A DNA stretch of 64,000 nt from Deinococcus carri (GTDB lineage: Bacteria; Deinococcota; Deinococci; Deinococcales; Deinococcaceae). The stretch covers positions 1 to 64,000 of the forward strand of contig NZ_BAABRP010000004.1 in the NCBI RefSeq assembly GCF_039545055.1, in the 5' to 3' direction. Of this stretch, positions 16,604 through 27,195 are shown piece by piece; positions within the stretch are counted from its first letter, which is position 1; every line of letters starts with the position of its first letter. The position numbers and the translations under genes are program-made. The notes beneath the pieces were generated by a model, which saw only the letters and a list, made by a program, of their open reading frames with translations, searched no databases and was not told the origin of the DNA.

Positions 16604-18418
16604 TCAAGGCGGCGTAACATCCATGATCAGGCAGTTGCGCCCAGCGGCTCTGGCCTGGTACAGAAGTTGTTCCGCCTGATACAACATATCTTCGGCCTTT
16701 GACCATGCCGTCTGGGTACAGATGCCTACGCTCATGGTGAGGTGGAGTTCGGGGAGAGTCGCCCAGTCGGCCTCGGCGACAAGGTGCCGCAAGCGTTCGC
16801 ATACCTGCCATGCGCCCAAAGATTCCGTGTCCGGAAGCAGGAGGGCAAACGTCTCTCCAGTCATGCGGGCGATGAGGTCTGATGCCCGGATGTTGCTCTG
16901 TAGCATCTGGCCGACTTCACGGAGAATCTGGCTGCCCACGTCGTGGGCGTGCGATTCGTTGACGGCTCTGAAGTGGTCAAGAGTCAGGAGTGACAGTGCC
17001 AGAGGCGCATTGTTGCGGCGCGCCCGTTCGAATTCCGCCGTCAGCCGCTGTTGGAAGTCACGCTGGTTGAACAGGCCTGTCAGAGGATCCAGATCGGCCT
17101 TCTGCGCCAGTTGCTCTTCCTGGTCGTGCAGGCCGGACAGGAGCGCCCCCTTCTCTGGATACATCGTCTCCAACGTCGTGGCGGTCTGTTGGAGCTGCTC
17201 GATGATCTCCCGCCGTGCCGCTGCCACCTGCTGGCTTTTTTCGACTTCATGCTCGATGCCGAGTACGGCACTCTGCCGCTCGATCGCGGCCTGGTGCAGT
17301 TGTGACAACACCTGAAGATGCGCCCGCAGATGACTCAACGCCTGACTGAACTCCGCCCGGCTTTCGCACAGTTGTGCGAGGTGCAGGTGCGCCTGACCGG
17401 CGATTTCTGGCGCGTGCAGCCGTTCTGTCAGGGTCAGAGCGCAGCCGAATGCCTGCTCGGCCTGATCGAACTGTTCGCGCGCGAGCAGCGTTTCGCCCAG
17501 TTTGAGTTGCAGGCTTGCTTCCAGATGGAAATCCCCTATGGACGACACCACACCGAGCGCTGCCTGATAGGCGTCCGCGGCCTGAAGAAGCTGGCCGAAG
17601 CTGCAATGAGCGTTGCCCAGTTCAGAATAAATTTCGACCAGGTTCTCTCGGTCCTCGCTCAGCTCGGCCAGAGCGCGTGCCTCATGGAAAGCCGTCAGGG
17701 CCTCGTCACATTGTCCCAGTCGTGCCCGCAACGTGCCCAGATTAGTAAGAGCAACAATCTCATTATAAGGACTGTTGTGAAGTCTGGAAAGGCGCAGGGC
17801 CTCAGTCTGATAGGGTAGGGCTTCCTGGGGACGTTCCAGGAGCAGATAGATATCGCCGACATTATTGGTTGCGGCAATCTTGGTAATCGTATTATTAACG
17901 CCCGCCGCCATATTGAGTGCCCTGAGGTGATAGCCGAGGGCGGTCGGATAATAGCCCAGACGACGGTAAGCAATCCCAATATTATTTAAACAAGAACAGA
18001 AATACCATTCGTTTTCCAGTTGCTCGAAGAAAGACAGGGCCAAAAAGAAGGCTTCAAGGGCTTCGGGGAGGAGGCCCAGACTGGCGCGCACGTTCCCGAT
18101 ACCCATCCAGCTACGACCTAGGCCGAGGCGCTCGTCTTCTTTCTGGTGGAGAGCCACAGCCTGTTCGAAGACAGCGAGCGCCTGAGGGTAATCCCCGATC
18201 CGGTACAGGCTGCGACCCAGTTCCACCAAAGCGGTGCCCTTTGCGGCCTGATCACCGAGGTGGCTGGCAAGGTCAAGGGCTTCGCGGGCGATCTCTACAG
18301 CACGAGACGGATTCTTGTCCCAGAGTTGCGCCGCGAGTTCAATCAGGAGAGGCAACCGAGTTGGACCGGGGGTGACCTCAAGCTTGTCCTGCAAGCGTTG
18401 TGCAGTATCCATCAACAC
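16604..18418 (-). CDS. TPR-repeat protein with a degenerate GGDEF domain
   Basis: Residues 1 to about 370 form tandem tetratricopeptide repeats (for example ALAVFEQAVALHQKEDERLG and AYRRLGYYPTALGYHLRAL). A coiled-coil linker follows, then a GGDEF fold from about residue 440 (DPLTGLFNQRDFQQRL). The active-site signature is RMTGETFALLLP in place of R-GGDEF, so two key residues of the A-site are changed and diguanylate cyclase activity is doubtful. Starts at GTG 18418 or ATG 18412; GAGGA upstream has better spacing to 18412. It is divergent from the IclR gene. Confidence 0.85.
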   Translation of the reverse strand: MLMDTAQRLQDKLEVTPGPTRLPLLIELAAQLWDKNPSRAVEIAREALDLASHLGDQAAKGTALVELGRSLYRIGDYPQALAVFEQAVALHQKEDERLGLGRSWMGIGNVRASLGLLPEALEAFFLALSFFEQLENEWYFCSCLNNIGIAYRRLGYYPTALGYHLRALNMAAGVNNTITKIAATNNVGDIYLLLERPQEALPYQTEALRLSRLHNSPYNEIVALTNLGTLRARLGQCDEALTAFHEARALAELSEDRENLVEIYSELGNAHCSFGQLLQAADAYQAALGVVSSIGDFHLEASLQLKLGETLLAREQFDQAEQAFGCALTLTERLHAPEIAGQAHLHLAQLCESRAEFSQALSHLRAHLQVLSQLHQAAIERQSAVLGIEHEVEKSQQVAAARREIIEQLQQTATTLETMYPEKGALLSGLHDQEEQLAQKADLDPLTGLFNQRDFQQRLTAEFERARRNNAPLALSLLTLDHFRAVNESHAHDVGSQILREVGQMLQSNIRASDLIARMTGETFALLLPDTESLGAWQVCERLRHLVAEADWATLPELHLTMSVGICTQTAWSKAEDMLYQAEQLLYQARAAGRNCLIMDVTPP

Positions 18419-18596
18419 GCATCCTCATGGTTCTTTTCTCTCCAGCATCAACGGGTTGCAGGACGCTGAGGCGCATCCGGTTGGAAGAGGCCCGCTACTG
18501 CTCAGTGGAAATCTGAGCCGCTGCTCGCCTCCTGTTTCGCAGAAGAGAGTCAAGTATGTCACACTGACAATCTCCTGTGGAGTACCATAGCCGTGT

Positions 18597-19457
18597 GTGA
18601 TCCCAGAAGACGCTCCGTCTCCGACTCGTGAAGCCGTCGATATCCCGACGCAAGAGCGTCCGCTGGTTCTGCTGAAGTTCTTCACACCCAAGCAGCCCAC
18701 TTGGACCCTCACCCAGCTGGCCCGGGCAAGTGGGCTGCCCAAGGCCAGTTGCCTGCGCGTTCTTCGTGTGCTCGAAAAGTACGAGTTCCTCCAGCGCGAC
18801 GGTGATCTCTATCGTCTGGGGATGGGTGCGCTCACACTGGGCACATATGCGCAACACCATGCACCTCCCCGGAATACGGCGCTGCCTCATCTGGAGCGCT
18901 TACGCGGACAAGTGGCACACACCATCTCCTGGGCTGTGCTTGACGGGGACGAGTGCGTGTATGTCGAGGTCCTTCCCGCGGCGAGAGACCAAAAGGAAGC
19001 GGTGCATCCGGGGCTGAGAGTTCCACTGCTCGCGGATCCCTCCGCGCGAATTCTGCTGGCATTTGCACCGCGAGACGTTCGCCAGGCAGTGTTCCGGTCC
19101 GGAACAGGAACGGTCGAGGGTGCAATGCCATCCCGCACCATGCCGCTGATAGAAACACTGGACAGTGTGGCGAGGAAAACATGGCTCGCCGGGCCGTTTC
19201 CCGCTGAGAAGGGCACATTGCAGTTTGCGGCCCCTGTCTTTCGTGCCAATGGTAGCCTGGTCGCGGCACTCGGCATGGTCTGCGTTGCCGCGCCGGATAT
19301 TCCATGGCCCGAGTACAAAACAGAACTTGATGCATTGAACATAGCTGCACGGAAAATCTCCCAGGGGTTTGGCTATGAACGTGAGTGGTCGGGCGATCCA
19401 GAGTTTTTCCTCCAGATCTTGCAAAGTATGCCTATGCTTTCAATACTTCAGCCCTAA
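18597..19457 (+). CDS. IclR-family transcriptional regulator
   Basis: This 286-residue protein has an N-terminal winged helix (WTLTQLARASGLPKASCLRVLRVLEKYEFL) and the C-terminal IclR effector domain (TISWAVLDGDECVYVEV, AAPVFRANGSLVAALGMV). The start is GTG. Its target is not evident: downstream lies only a gap and the convergent protease gene. The last 25 residues extend beyond the usual domain end. Confidence 0.85.
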   Translation: MIPEDAPSPTREAVDIPTQERPLVLLKFFTPKQPTWTLTQLARASGLPKASCLRVLRVLEKYEFLQRDGDLYRLGMGALTLGTYAQHHAPPRNTALPHLERLRGQVAHTISWAVLDGDECVYVEVLPAARDQKEAVHPGLRVPLLADPSARILLAFAPRDVRQAVFRSGTGTVEGAMPSRTMPLIETLDSVARKTWLAGPFPAEKGTLQFAAPVFRANGSLVAALGMVCVAAPDIPWPEYKTELDALNIAARKISQGFGYEREWSGDPEFFLQILQSMPMLSILQP

Positions 19458-19658
19458 GTTCAAGAGTTCCCTCTTCATGGCGTAGGACGGCGTACGGCTT
19501 CAGTGTCGTCTGAAACTCGGGGAAATTTCACTGCTTGCCGCCCCCTTATCACCACCCGCGCTGAAGGATTTGCCAGAAGACAGCAAGCTTTCGGCAATTT
19601 GCCTCAAGAGGCCCTTCTTCTGTCCGAAAGACCAGCTCCCTCAGTCACAGTGGAGCAA

Positions 19659-19689
19659 GGCGGGCCGCACAGTTCCAATGCGGCCCGCC
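19659..19689 (-). terminator. Hairpin terminator after the aqualysin-like protease gene
   Basis: GGCGGGCCGCA and TGCGGCCCGCC form a perfect 11-bp stem with a 9-base loop, 34 bp past the protease stop. There is no strong U-tract, so it may serve both converging transcripts. The rest of the 19458-19722 gap shows no supportable gene. Confidence 0.6.
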
Positions 19690-19722
19690 TCTCGTTGGCT
19701 TGAGAAAAGATGTCCTTGCGGG

Positions 19723-21342
<1,620 letters not shown>

Positions 21343-21357
21343 GCATAACCTCCTCGG

Positions 21358-21381
21358 CACATGTGGAATGAGCCACATGTG
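21358..21381 (-). promoter_or_regulatory. 5' leader hairpin of the protease mRNA
   Basis: CACATGTGG-aatgag-CCACATGTG is a perfect 9-bp stem with a 6-base loop. It ends two bases before the GAGGAGG ribosome site of the protease gene. It could protect the mRNA end or affect translation. This is inference from position only. Confidence 0.4.
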
Positions 21382-21426
21382 GACTACCCAATGGAACTGG
21401 GTGGATGACATTGAGCAGACACTTCA

Positions 21427-21454
21427 TTTGTACCTGTTTCACTGGGCGAAACAA
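21427..21454 (-). promoter_or_regulatory. Protease promoter with embedded 17-bp palindrome
   Basis: On the minus strand TTGTTT (21454-21449) and TACAAA (21432-21427) are 16 bp apart. The palindrome GTTTC-GCCCAGT-GAAAC (21452-21436) occupies the -35 and spacer, so a bound repressor would block the promoter. The same 17-bp element recurs at 21564-21580. Confidence 0.45.
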
Positions 21455-21563
21455 CGCACCGGACTAGACATGTTGCTTGATAAACACGCACGGCGCTTCC
21501 TTCGACTCTGATAGAAAAAACTGATAGAGCTTTTCAAACGTAAGCGTGCTTGACAGCACTCAG

Positions 21564-21580
21564 GTTTCGCCTGGCGAAAC
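21564..21580. promoter_or_regulatory. Second 17-bp palindrome upstream of the protease
   Basis: GTTTCGCC-T-GGCGAAAC is a perfect dyad. It agrees with the promoter palindrome at 14 of 17 positions, including an identical GGCGAAAC half-site. The centres are 128 bp apart, which would suit DNA looping. Confidence 0.45.
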
Positions 21581-21599
21581 TTAGGGCCTAGGGATGATG

Positions 21600-22116
21600 T
21601 GGCTCCCGTTTCTCGCCCCACTCCGGCTGCAAGGAAAATGGCAGCAAGGGGGCTATGCAGGGGAAACGGTACAATGCACACGCCGCAGTTCCGTATCCGC
21701 TGGGTGAGCGCTCACCTCCACGGTGTGCAGCAGCAATTCCTCCGGGCCGCGCCCCCGCCAGTCATGCAGCTGCCGAGCGCGAGTTCCTTGCCATTTTCCA
21801 CCCGTGACAAGGTACTCGTGCCGGGGCTGGTCGCCTGCGCCACCTCGCCGCCACAGTGGGCCTTGATGGCCGAAATGAATCCCTGCGTGTCAAATAGCGT
21901 TGCCGTCAAACACCTGTCCCAAACCTGAGAGCGTGTTTTAAAAGGGTCCCCATTACAGGCAGCGTGCGCTGGGAGAGCAGGCCCGTCCCCTCCTCTCCTG
22001 CAGAGCTGTACCAGTCCCAGTCTCCCCCGCAAGGGGACTCGCAGAGCTGCTTGCAGAGGAGCAAAAAGCTCGTGTTCCCCGGAAGCCGACCACCCGACCT
22101 CTCCCCGCTGGCCCCA
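21600..22116. other. Gap without a convincing gene; possible gene debris
   Basis: The minus strand contains a stretch reading HEYLVTGGKWQGTRARQLHD, then WRGRGPEELLLHTVEVSAHP and ADTELRRVHCTV, which looks like protein, but it has an upstream stop and no start. No family is recognised and no promoter or RNA is evident. It may be a relic of a lost gene. Confidence 0.25.
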
Positions 22117-25100
22117 CTACGGGCGGCCCAGCACCAGGTACTCGGCCTCGGCGCGGGGCTGGCCGTCGACCAGCAGGGTCAGGGTGTGGCGGCCGGGGGC
22201 GGGACTCGCGGTAAAGGGCGCGGTGTACTCGCGGGGACCGCTGGCGGGGGGGGCCGCCGCCTGTGAGGTGGCTGCCTGTGGCTCGGCGGTCTGGGAGTCT
22301 GCCGCCTGGGGAGCCACGGGCTGAAGGGGCGTGAGCTTCCCCGTCTCGTCACGCACCTCCAGGCGGGTGCCGGGCACGTACAGGACGGTTCGCAGGGTCA
22401 TCATCTGGCCGGGCAGGGCGTTGTAGGGGGCGACTTGCAGGGAGGCGGCGGGCAGGGCCGGGTCAATCAGCAGCAGGGCGCGTTCGCTGCCGCTCTCGGT
22501 GCCGCGCTGGGCCACCACCTGAAGCTCGGTGGTCTGCTGGGCCGCCGGGAGGGTCACGCTGGCAGTCCAGACCTGGCCGTCGGTGCTCGTCAGGGGCACG
22601 GGGTCGCCCAGCCCCTCCAGGCGCACGGCATCGGCGCGCGGCGTGACCGTGACCCGCACCGGCAGGGCCGCGCCCGGCGGCAGGGCCTCCTGCGGCAGCG
22701 TGACCTCGAGGTGGAGGTCGCTGGCCTTCAGCTCGGTGAAGGTGGCCGCGCTCGCCAGCTTCAGGTCCTGGGTGGGGAGCGTGTGGGCGGCGTCCACCGT
22801 GACCTGCACCGCTCCCGGCGCGCGGTACAGCGCGGGGTCGGCCTGTACACTGAGGGTGTACGTGCCGAAGTCCAGCCCGCCGATGCGGTAGTACCCGCCC
22901 ATATCGGTGAGGGCGCTGGCCGTACCCTCCGGCCCCGTCACCTGCACCGGGGTGGCTGCCACGGGCCGCCCGGCGTCGTCGGTAAGCTGGCCCTGCACGC
23001 TGCCCACCTCGCGCACGGGCACCTTCACGGTGACGGTCTGGCGCAGCGGCACCGTCACCGCGGGCAGGTTGGGAATCAGGTACTGCGCCAGCACCTCGCC
23101 GCCCAGCTCCACGTTGTAGGCCCCCGGCGCGAGCAGCACACTGCCCTCGCCCGCCGCGTTCGTGGACACGTCCTGGCCGCCGACCAGAAAGCGGGTGGCG
23201 GCTCCCGGCTCGCCCGCGTCCTGCACGCCATTCTTGTTGCGGTCCAGGAAGGCCAGCAGCCGCAGCGTGCCCGCGTTGCGCCCGCCGAACAGGTTCACGA
23301 TGCCGTCCGGCGTCCTGAAGGCCCCCGACGGGGTAAAGGTGCCCCGCAGCGCGAGGCGGGTGCTGCCTGCCGTGCGCTCGGCCTGGGCGGTGAGCTGGAG
23401 CGTGGGCAGCACCTGTCCGGTGACGCGCGCCCCGTAGGTGAAGGCCGGGGCCTGACTGCCCGTCACGCTGTAGCCCGCCAGCACGGACGCGGCCCAGCGG
23501 CCCTGGCTGTAGCCCACGCTGCCATACACGTTCTGCTGCCGCTCGGCCGGCACTGAACCCGTCTGCACGGCCCCCGTCTGCCCTGCTCCGGGCTGGATCA
23601 GGACGTAATCGGCGGTGGCGGTCAGGCCGTGCAGCGGTTGGTAGGCCGCACTGAGGGTCAGGCGCGTCTTTTCGGGGCTGCCCTGGAGGCCGCCCGCCAC
23701 ACTGAAGGCCCCGCGGGTGTAGCCCGCCCCCGCGCCGTACAGCAGGCCGTCCCGGTAGCCCAGCATGCCCTTGACCAGCACCAGCCCGGCCCCCGCCGGA
23801 ATCACCCCGGTGGCCTGCACGCTGCCGCCTGCCCTGCCGCCCTGGTAGTCCAGTTGGCCGTCCACAAAGACGTCGGCGGCTCCCCAGCGCCATTCCTTGA
23901 GCGCCGAGAGCTGCGCGGCGAAGAGGTCGCTGCCGTAGCTGGCCTGCAAGGTTACGCCGAAGGTGCTGTCGGGGCGGTAGGTGGCGGTGCCCGTGAGGGC
24001 GTAGCGCCACGCGCCGCCGGTGCTGCTCACGCTCAGGCCGCCGCTGACGCTGAAGGGCGCGAGCTGGCGCGAAGTCACGCGGACGTCGAGCTGCTGCGAG
24101 CGGTTCAGGCTGTCGTAGCGGTAGGTCTGCTGGGCCAGCAGCACGCGGTTCTCGTAGTCGAGGCGCTCGCGCAGCCCCAGGCCCCAGCGCCCGCCGGACG
24201 TCAGGGCCTCCACCTCCACGCTGGGCGTGAAGGCCCCCAGCCGCCGGGTCCAGCCCACCCCCAGCGCGCTGCCCCCCGCCACGCCGAAGGTGTGCGAGGC
24301 CGTCAGATAGACGCCGGACGTGTGCCGCAGATGCCCCGCGACACTGAAGGCCCCGCCTCCCTCGGCGCGCGCGTCACGGTAGAGGCCCACGCCGTAGGTG
24401 TAGGCCCCGCGCTCGTATTCGGCCTCCAGGCCCAGCCGCCGGAAGAGGTCGCTGCTGCGGCCTGTGACGGTCAGGTTGCCCCAGTTCACTTGCGCCAGGC
24501 CACTGTCCACGAGCTGGCCGTCCTCCTGGCGGGCCACCGTATAGCTCAGCAGGCCGCGCGCGTAGTCGCTGAGGTCGCCCGCCAGCGAGGCGCTGAAGGC
24601 CCCGCCCCAGGCCCAGGCCGCCGCGTTCTGGTCCAGCGGGGCAGGCGTGGCGGTGCCCGGGGTGTCGCCGCTGCCGGGCAGGCCGGGCAGGGTGGGGACC
24701 GGTCCGCTGCCTGTCTCCCTGGCCTTCAGGGCCGTATTCCAGGCGATCTGGGGGGCCAGCGAGACGTTCCAGGCCAGTTGCGGGCCGCTGAAGTTCGCCA
24801 CGCTGCTGCCGATGCTCAGCACCAGCAGGCTGTCGCGCTCCAGGTGGGGGTCCACGCTGCTGACGCCGATCAGCCGGACGGTATCGGCATTGCCCTGACT
24901 CTGCTGGGCGTAGCGGATCTGCACCTCGGCCCGTTCGCCCGGCGCGAGGGTGAGGTGGTCGGGCGTGACGGTCGCGCTGCCCTCCACTCGCAGGCGCAGG
25001 GTGTCGCGGGTATTGCCGGTGTTGGTGACGTAGCCGGTATAGCTGCGCCCCTCGCCGGGCCGCAGGCGGTCGGAGGGAGGCAGCACCAGCACGAAGTCGG

Positions 25101-25521
25101 GGTGCGCCGCGACGTTCACCGTGAGGGGCAGCGTGAGGGGGGCTGTGCCCTCCGGCCCCCGCAGCGTGAAGCTGAGGGCCTGTGGCCCGGCGGCCGCGTC
25201 GTCGGGGAGGTGCAGCGCCACGACCGCCGTTCCGTTCTCGGCGGTCGCCTCCTGCGTGAGCAGCGCCCAGCCCGCGGGCAGGGCCGCGCTGACCGCGTAG
25301 GTCGCGGAGCCGGGTGGCACGGGCAGGGGCAGCGCCAGGAACTCGCCCGGCTCGGCGGTGCGGGGTCCCGGCGCGCTCGCCTGGGCCTGCGCCGCGCCCC
25401 AGCAAACGCCCGTCCAGTGAACAACCCCGACCGGGAGACCAGCGGCCAGCAGCGCCGTCAGCAGCAGCGTGCGGGCAGCGGGGGCATACGCCCTGGAGCC
25501 AGAGACAGGAGGAACAGACAC
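22117..25521 (-). CDS. Usher-like outer-membrane beta-barrel with SdrD/Cna-B-type domains (locus 1)
   Basis: This 1134-residue protein has an N-terminal signal and two Ig-like NEW-type domains to about 290 (PGEGRSYTGYVTNTGNTRDT). A region of about 450 residues with alternating aromatic/hydrophobic beta-strands follows (for example GAYTYGVGLYRDARAEGGGAF, SVAGHLRHTSGVYL), as in outer-membrane barrels. Then come an SdrD-B-like domain (FLDRNKNGVQDAGEPG), a carboxypeptidase-regulatory-like domain (VREVGSVQGQLTDDAGRPVA) and Ig-like C-terminal domains. The architecture resembles a fimbrial usher, but I see no canonical FimD signature. It begins (GTG) one base after the small secreted protein gene. 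A paralogue lies at 58589-61627. Confidence 0.7.
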   Translation of the reverse strand: MSVPPVSGSRAYAPAARTLLLTALLAAGLPVGVVHWTGVCWGAAQAQASAPGPRTAEPGEFLALPLPVPPGSATYAVSAALPAGWALLTQEATAENGTAVVALHLPDDAAAGPQALSFTLRGPEGTAPLTLPLTVNVAAHPDFVLVLPPSDRLRPGEGRSYTGYVTNTGNTRDTLRLRVEGSATVTPDHLTLAPGERAEVQIRYAQQSQGNADTVRLIGVSSVDPHLERDSLLVLSIGSSVANFSGPQLAWNVSLAPQIAWNTALKARETGSGPVPTLPGLPGSGDTPGTATPAPLDQNAAAWAWGGAFSASLAGDLSDYARGLLSYTVARQEDGQLVDSGLAQVNWGNLTVTGRSSDLFRRLGLEAEYERGAYTYGVGLYRDARAEGGGAFSVAGHLRHTSGVYLTASHTFGVAGGSALGVGWTRRLGAFTPSVEVEALTSGGRWGLGLRERLDYENRVLLAQQTYRYDSLNRSQQLDVRVTSRQLAPFSVSGGLSVSSTGGAWRYALTGTATYRPDSTFGVTLQASYGSDLFAAQLSALKEWRWGAADVFVDGQLDYQGGRAGGSVQATGVIPAGAGLVLVKGMLGYRDGLLYGAGAGYTRGAFSVAGGLQGSPEKTRLTLSAAYQPLHGLTATADYVLIQPGAGQTGAVQTGSVPAERQQNVYGSVGYSQGRWAASVLAGYSVTGSQAPAFTYGARVTGQVLPTLQLTAQAERTAGSTRLALRGTFTPSGAFRTPDGIVNLFGGRNAGTLRLLAFLDRNKNGVQDAGEPGAATRFLVGGQDVSTNAAGEGSVLLAPGAYNVELGGEVLAQYLIPNLPAVTVPLRQTVTVKVPVREVGSVQGQLTDDAGRPVAATPVQVTGPEGTASALTDMGGYYRIGGLDFGTYTLSVQADPALYRAPGAVQVTVDAAHTLPTQDLKLASAATFTELKASDLHLEVTLPQEALPPGAALPVRVTVTPRADAVRLEGLGDPVPLTSTDGQVWTASVTLPAAQQTTELQVVAQRGTESGSERALLLIDPALPAASLQVAPYNALPGQMMTLRTVLYVPGTRLEVRDETGKLTPLQPVAPQAADSQTAEPQAATSQAAAPPASGPREYTAPFTASPAPGRHTLTLLVDGQPRAEAEYLVLGRP

Positions 25522-25522
25522 C

Positions 25523-26101
25523 TCACTGCGCCCCCTGTGCCGGTGTCCCCAGGGACTGTGCCCCCAGGGACTGCGGCTCCACGGTCCAGCTCAGCACCAG
25601 CCCGCGCTCTCCGGCGGGTTCGTCGCCCTCCAGGCGCAGGCGCAGGGTGATGTCGTAGGTGGCCTGGCCGCTGGCGGGCAGCAGGGCCACCACCTGCACG
25701 GCCCCGGTGCGCTGCCAGGGGCCGCCGTTCACGCTGTACTCCACCCGGTCGGTCGGGAGCGTCGGACCGCGCAGCGGCGGCACCGACTGCGCGCTCAGCA
25801 CCAGCGCGGCTCTTTTCAGGACGGTAGATACCGTGAGCCGCAGCGGCCCGGCATTTCCATGCACGGCGTAGTAGGCGGGATTGGTCTTCGAGAAAGCGCC
25901 CAGCGGCGGGTAAGCAGGACCGCTGGGGTCGCCGGGCCGGAAGGCCACGTTCAGGCTGAGGCGCTGCCCGTCGAGCAGCAGGGCCGTCTGCGGCGTGGCC
26001 GTGCTGAGGGTCGTGCTGGCGGGCGGCGAGAGTTGCGCGGCGGCGGGCGGCAGCAGCACGAGCAGGGCGGCCAGGGTCCAGAGAGAGCGGGTCATGTTCA
26101 C
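25523..26101 (-). CDS. Small secreted protein of locus 1 (putative minor subunit)
   Basis: This 192-residue protein has a signal peptide (SLWTLAALLVLLPPAAAQL) and a single beta-rich domain. It includes the segment VEYSVNGGPWQRTGAVQVVALLP, which parallels LHYRVNDGPWTEVTGTPQVV in the locus 2 counterpart (61722-62297). This 'Y-VN-GPW' motif is the clearest shared feature. It overlaps the chaperone gene by four bases (ATGA). A minor pilin, tip protein or secretion partner is plausible; function unproven. Confidence 0.65.
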   Translation of the reverse strand: MNMTRSLWTLAALLVLLPPAAAQLSPPASTTLSTATPQTALLLDGQRLSLNVAFRPGDPSGPAYPPLGAFSKTNPAYYAVHGNAGPLRLTVSTVLKRAALVLSAQSVPPLRGPTLPTDRVEYSVNGGPWQRTGAVQVVALLPASGQATYDITLRLRLEGDEPAGERGLVLSWTVEPQSLGAQSLGTPAQGAQ

Positions 26102-26949
26102 TTCACCACCAGTCGGGTCTGCCCGGTAAAGACCTTGCCCTTGGCGTATTGCAGGGCCAGCAGCACCTGATACTGCCCCGCCTTGAGGTCCGCGGGGGCC
26201 TGCCCGCTGAAGGCGCGGGTGTAGCCGGGCAGCGCCACTCCTTCCTCAATGGGCAGCGTCGCCACGACCTGCCCGCTGGCGTCGATCACCTGCGCCCGCC
26301 CGGCGGCCCGCAGCAGCGCGGTGCCGGTGTTCTTGATGCTGGCGCTCACGTTGAGCCGCCCCCCCGCGTACTCTGCCCCGATAGTGCTCAGCGCGGCGTC
26401 CAGCGTGGGCGTGCCCACCTGCACGTAGATGATCTGGCCCACGTCGATGTTGTACTGCACCGTCACGCCGCTTTGCGCTGCCTGGGAAACGGCGGGCGCG
26501 GCGGCCCCAGCCGTATCACTTTTAAAGAAGAGAACGCCCCAGTACAGGCCCGGAGGGGTTCCGGCGGGCACCTGGAGGGTATAGCGCACCTGCTGGTTCT
26601 GCCCCGGCCCCAGCGTGAACTCGGGCGGCGTGAACTGGAACCACTTCGACAGGCTGCTCTTGGTGCTGCCCGCATTCAGGAACTGCACCGCGCCACTGGT
26701 CGGAAACACGAAGTCGCGCAGGTAGGCGCTGACCTTCATGCCGCTGTCGCTGCGGTTGCCGGGGTTGCTCACGGTCACGGCGTGGTTCACGCTGCCGCCG
26801 GGCTGCACGCTCAGCTCCACGCGCGAAACGTCCACACTCACGCCGGTCGCGGCCAGGGCCGGGGAAGCGAGCAGGCCGGACAGGAGCAGCGCGGACGCCA
26901 GCACAAAGCGGGCCGGGCGGCGGCCAGGGCGGAAGGGGGCGTGCAGCAT
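26098..26949 (-). CDS. PapD-like periplasmic chaperone (locus 1)
   Basis: This 283-residue protein has a signal peptide ending near LAATG and two Ig-like domains. The first (about 35-165) shows the chaperone pattern: SVQPGGSVNHAVTVSNPGNR, then WFQFTPPEFTLGPGQNQQVRYTLQVPAGTPPGLY and the strand WGVLFFKSD. The second (about 170-283) carries NTGTALLRAAGRAQV. Such PapD/DUF916-like proteins bind and deliver secreted subunits. The start is ATG 26949 after GGAGGACAACCC. It is separated from the upstream subunit gene by a terminator. Confidence 0.75.
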   Translation of the reverse strand: MLHAPFRPGRRPARFVLASALLLSGLLASPALAATGVSVDVSRVELSVQPGGSVNHAVTVSNPGNRSDSGMKVSAYLRDFVFPTSGAVQFLNAGSTKSSLSKWFQFTPPEFTLGPGQNQQVRYTLQVPAGTPPGLYWGVLFFKSDTAGAAAPAVSQAAQSGVTVQYNIDVGQIIYVQVGTPTLDAALSTIGAEYAGGRLNVSASIKNTGTALLRAAGRAQVIDASGQVVATLPIEEGVALPGYTRAFSGQAPADLKAGQYQVLLALQYAKGKVFTGQTRLVVK

Positions 26950-27060
26950 GGGTTGTCCTCCAGAAAAACCGAATGAAGCGGGGGGCCGGGGCGTGCGGAC
27001 AGAAACGGAAGTCTGCTATTGGGGCCGGGCTGTTTGGGGAGAACCTTAAAGGGGCACCAC

Positions 27061-27104
27061 AAAAAAAAGAGTTGGGAACGCGGCACGCCCCGCGACACGT
27101 TCCC
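27061..27104 (-). terminator. Rho-independent terminator between subunit and chaperone genes (locus 1)
   Basis: On the minus strand GGGAACG (27104-27098) pairs with CGTTCCC (27080-27074), with further G/C pairs inside. The stem is followed by AACTC and eight T residues (27068-27061). It lies 92 bp after the subunit stop codon and before the chaperone gene, so most transcripts would end after the subunit. Confidence 0.8.
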
Positions 27105-27195
27105 GATATTTACGCAACTGAGGCCGCCTGCGGGGAAGGCGGGAAGGGTGGGGATGGGCGGGGCCGGAGTTCAGCCCGGCCCACCCCCGCCGGGG

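Noticed and set aside
22435..25650. Several long plus-strand frames opposite the usher-like protein
   Set aside because: They are shadows of the minus-strand gene and show only Arg/Gly/His-rich low-complexity sequence without signals.
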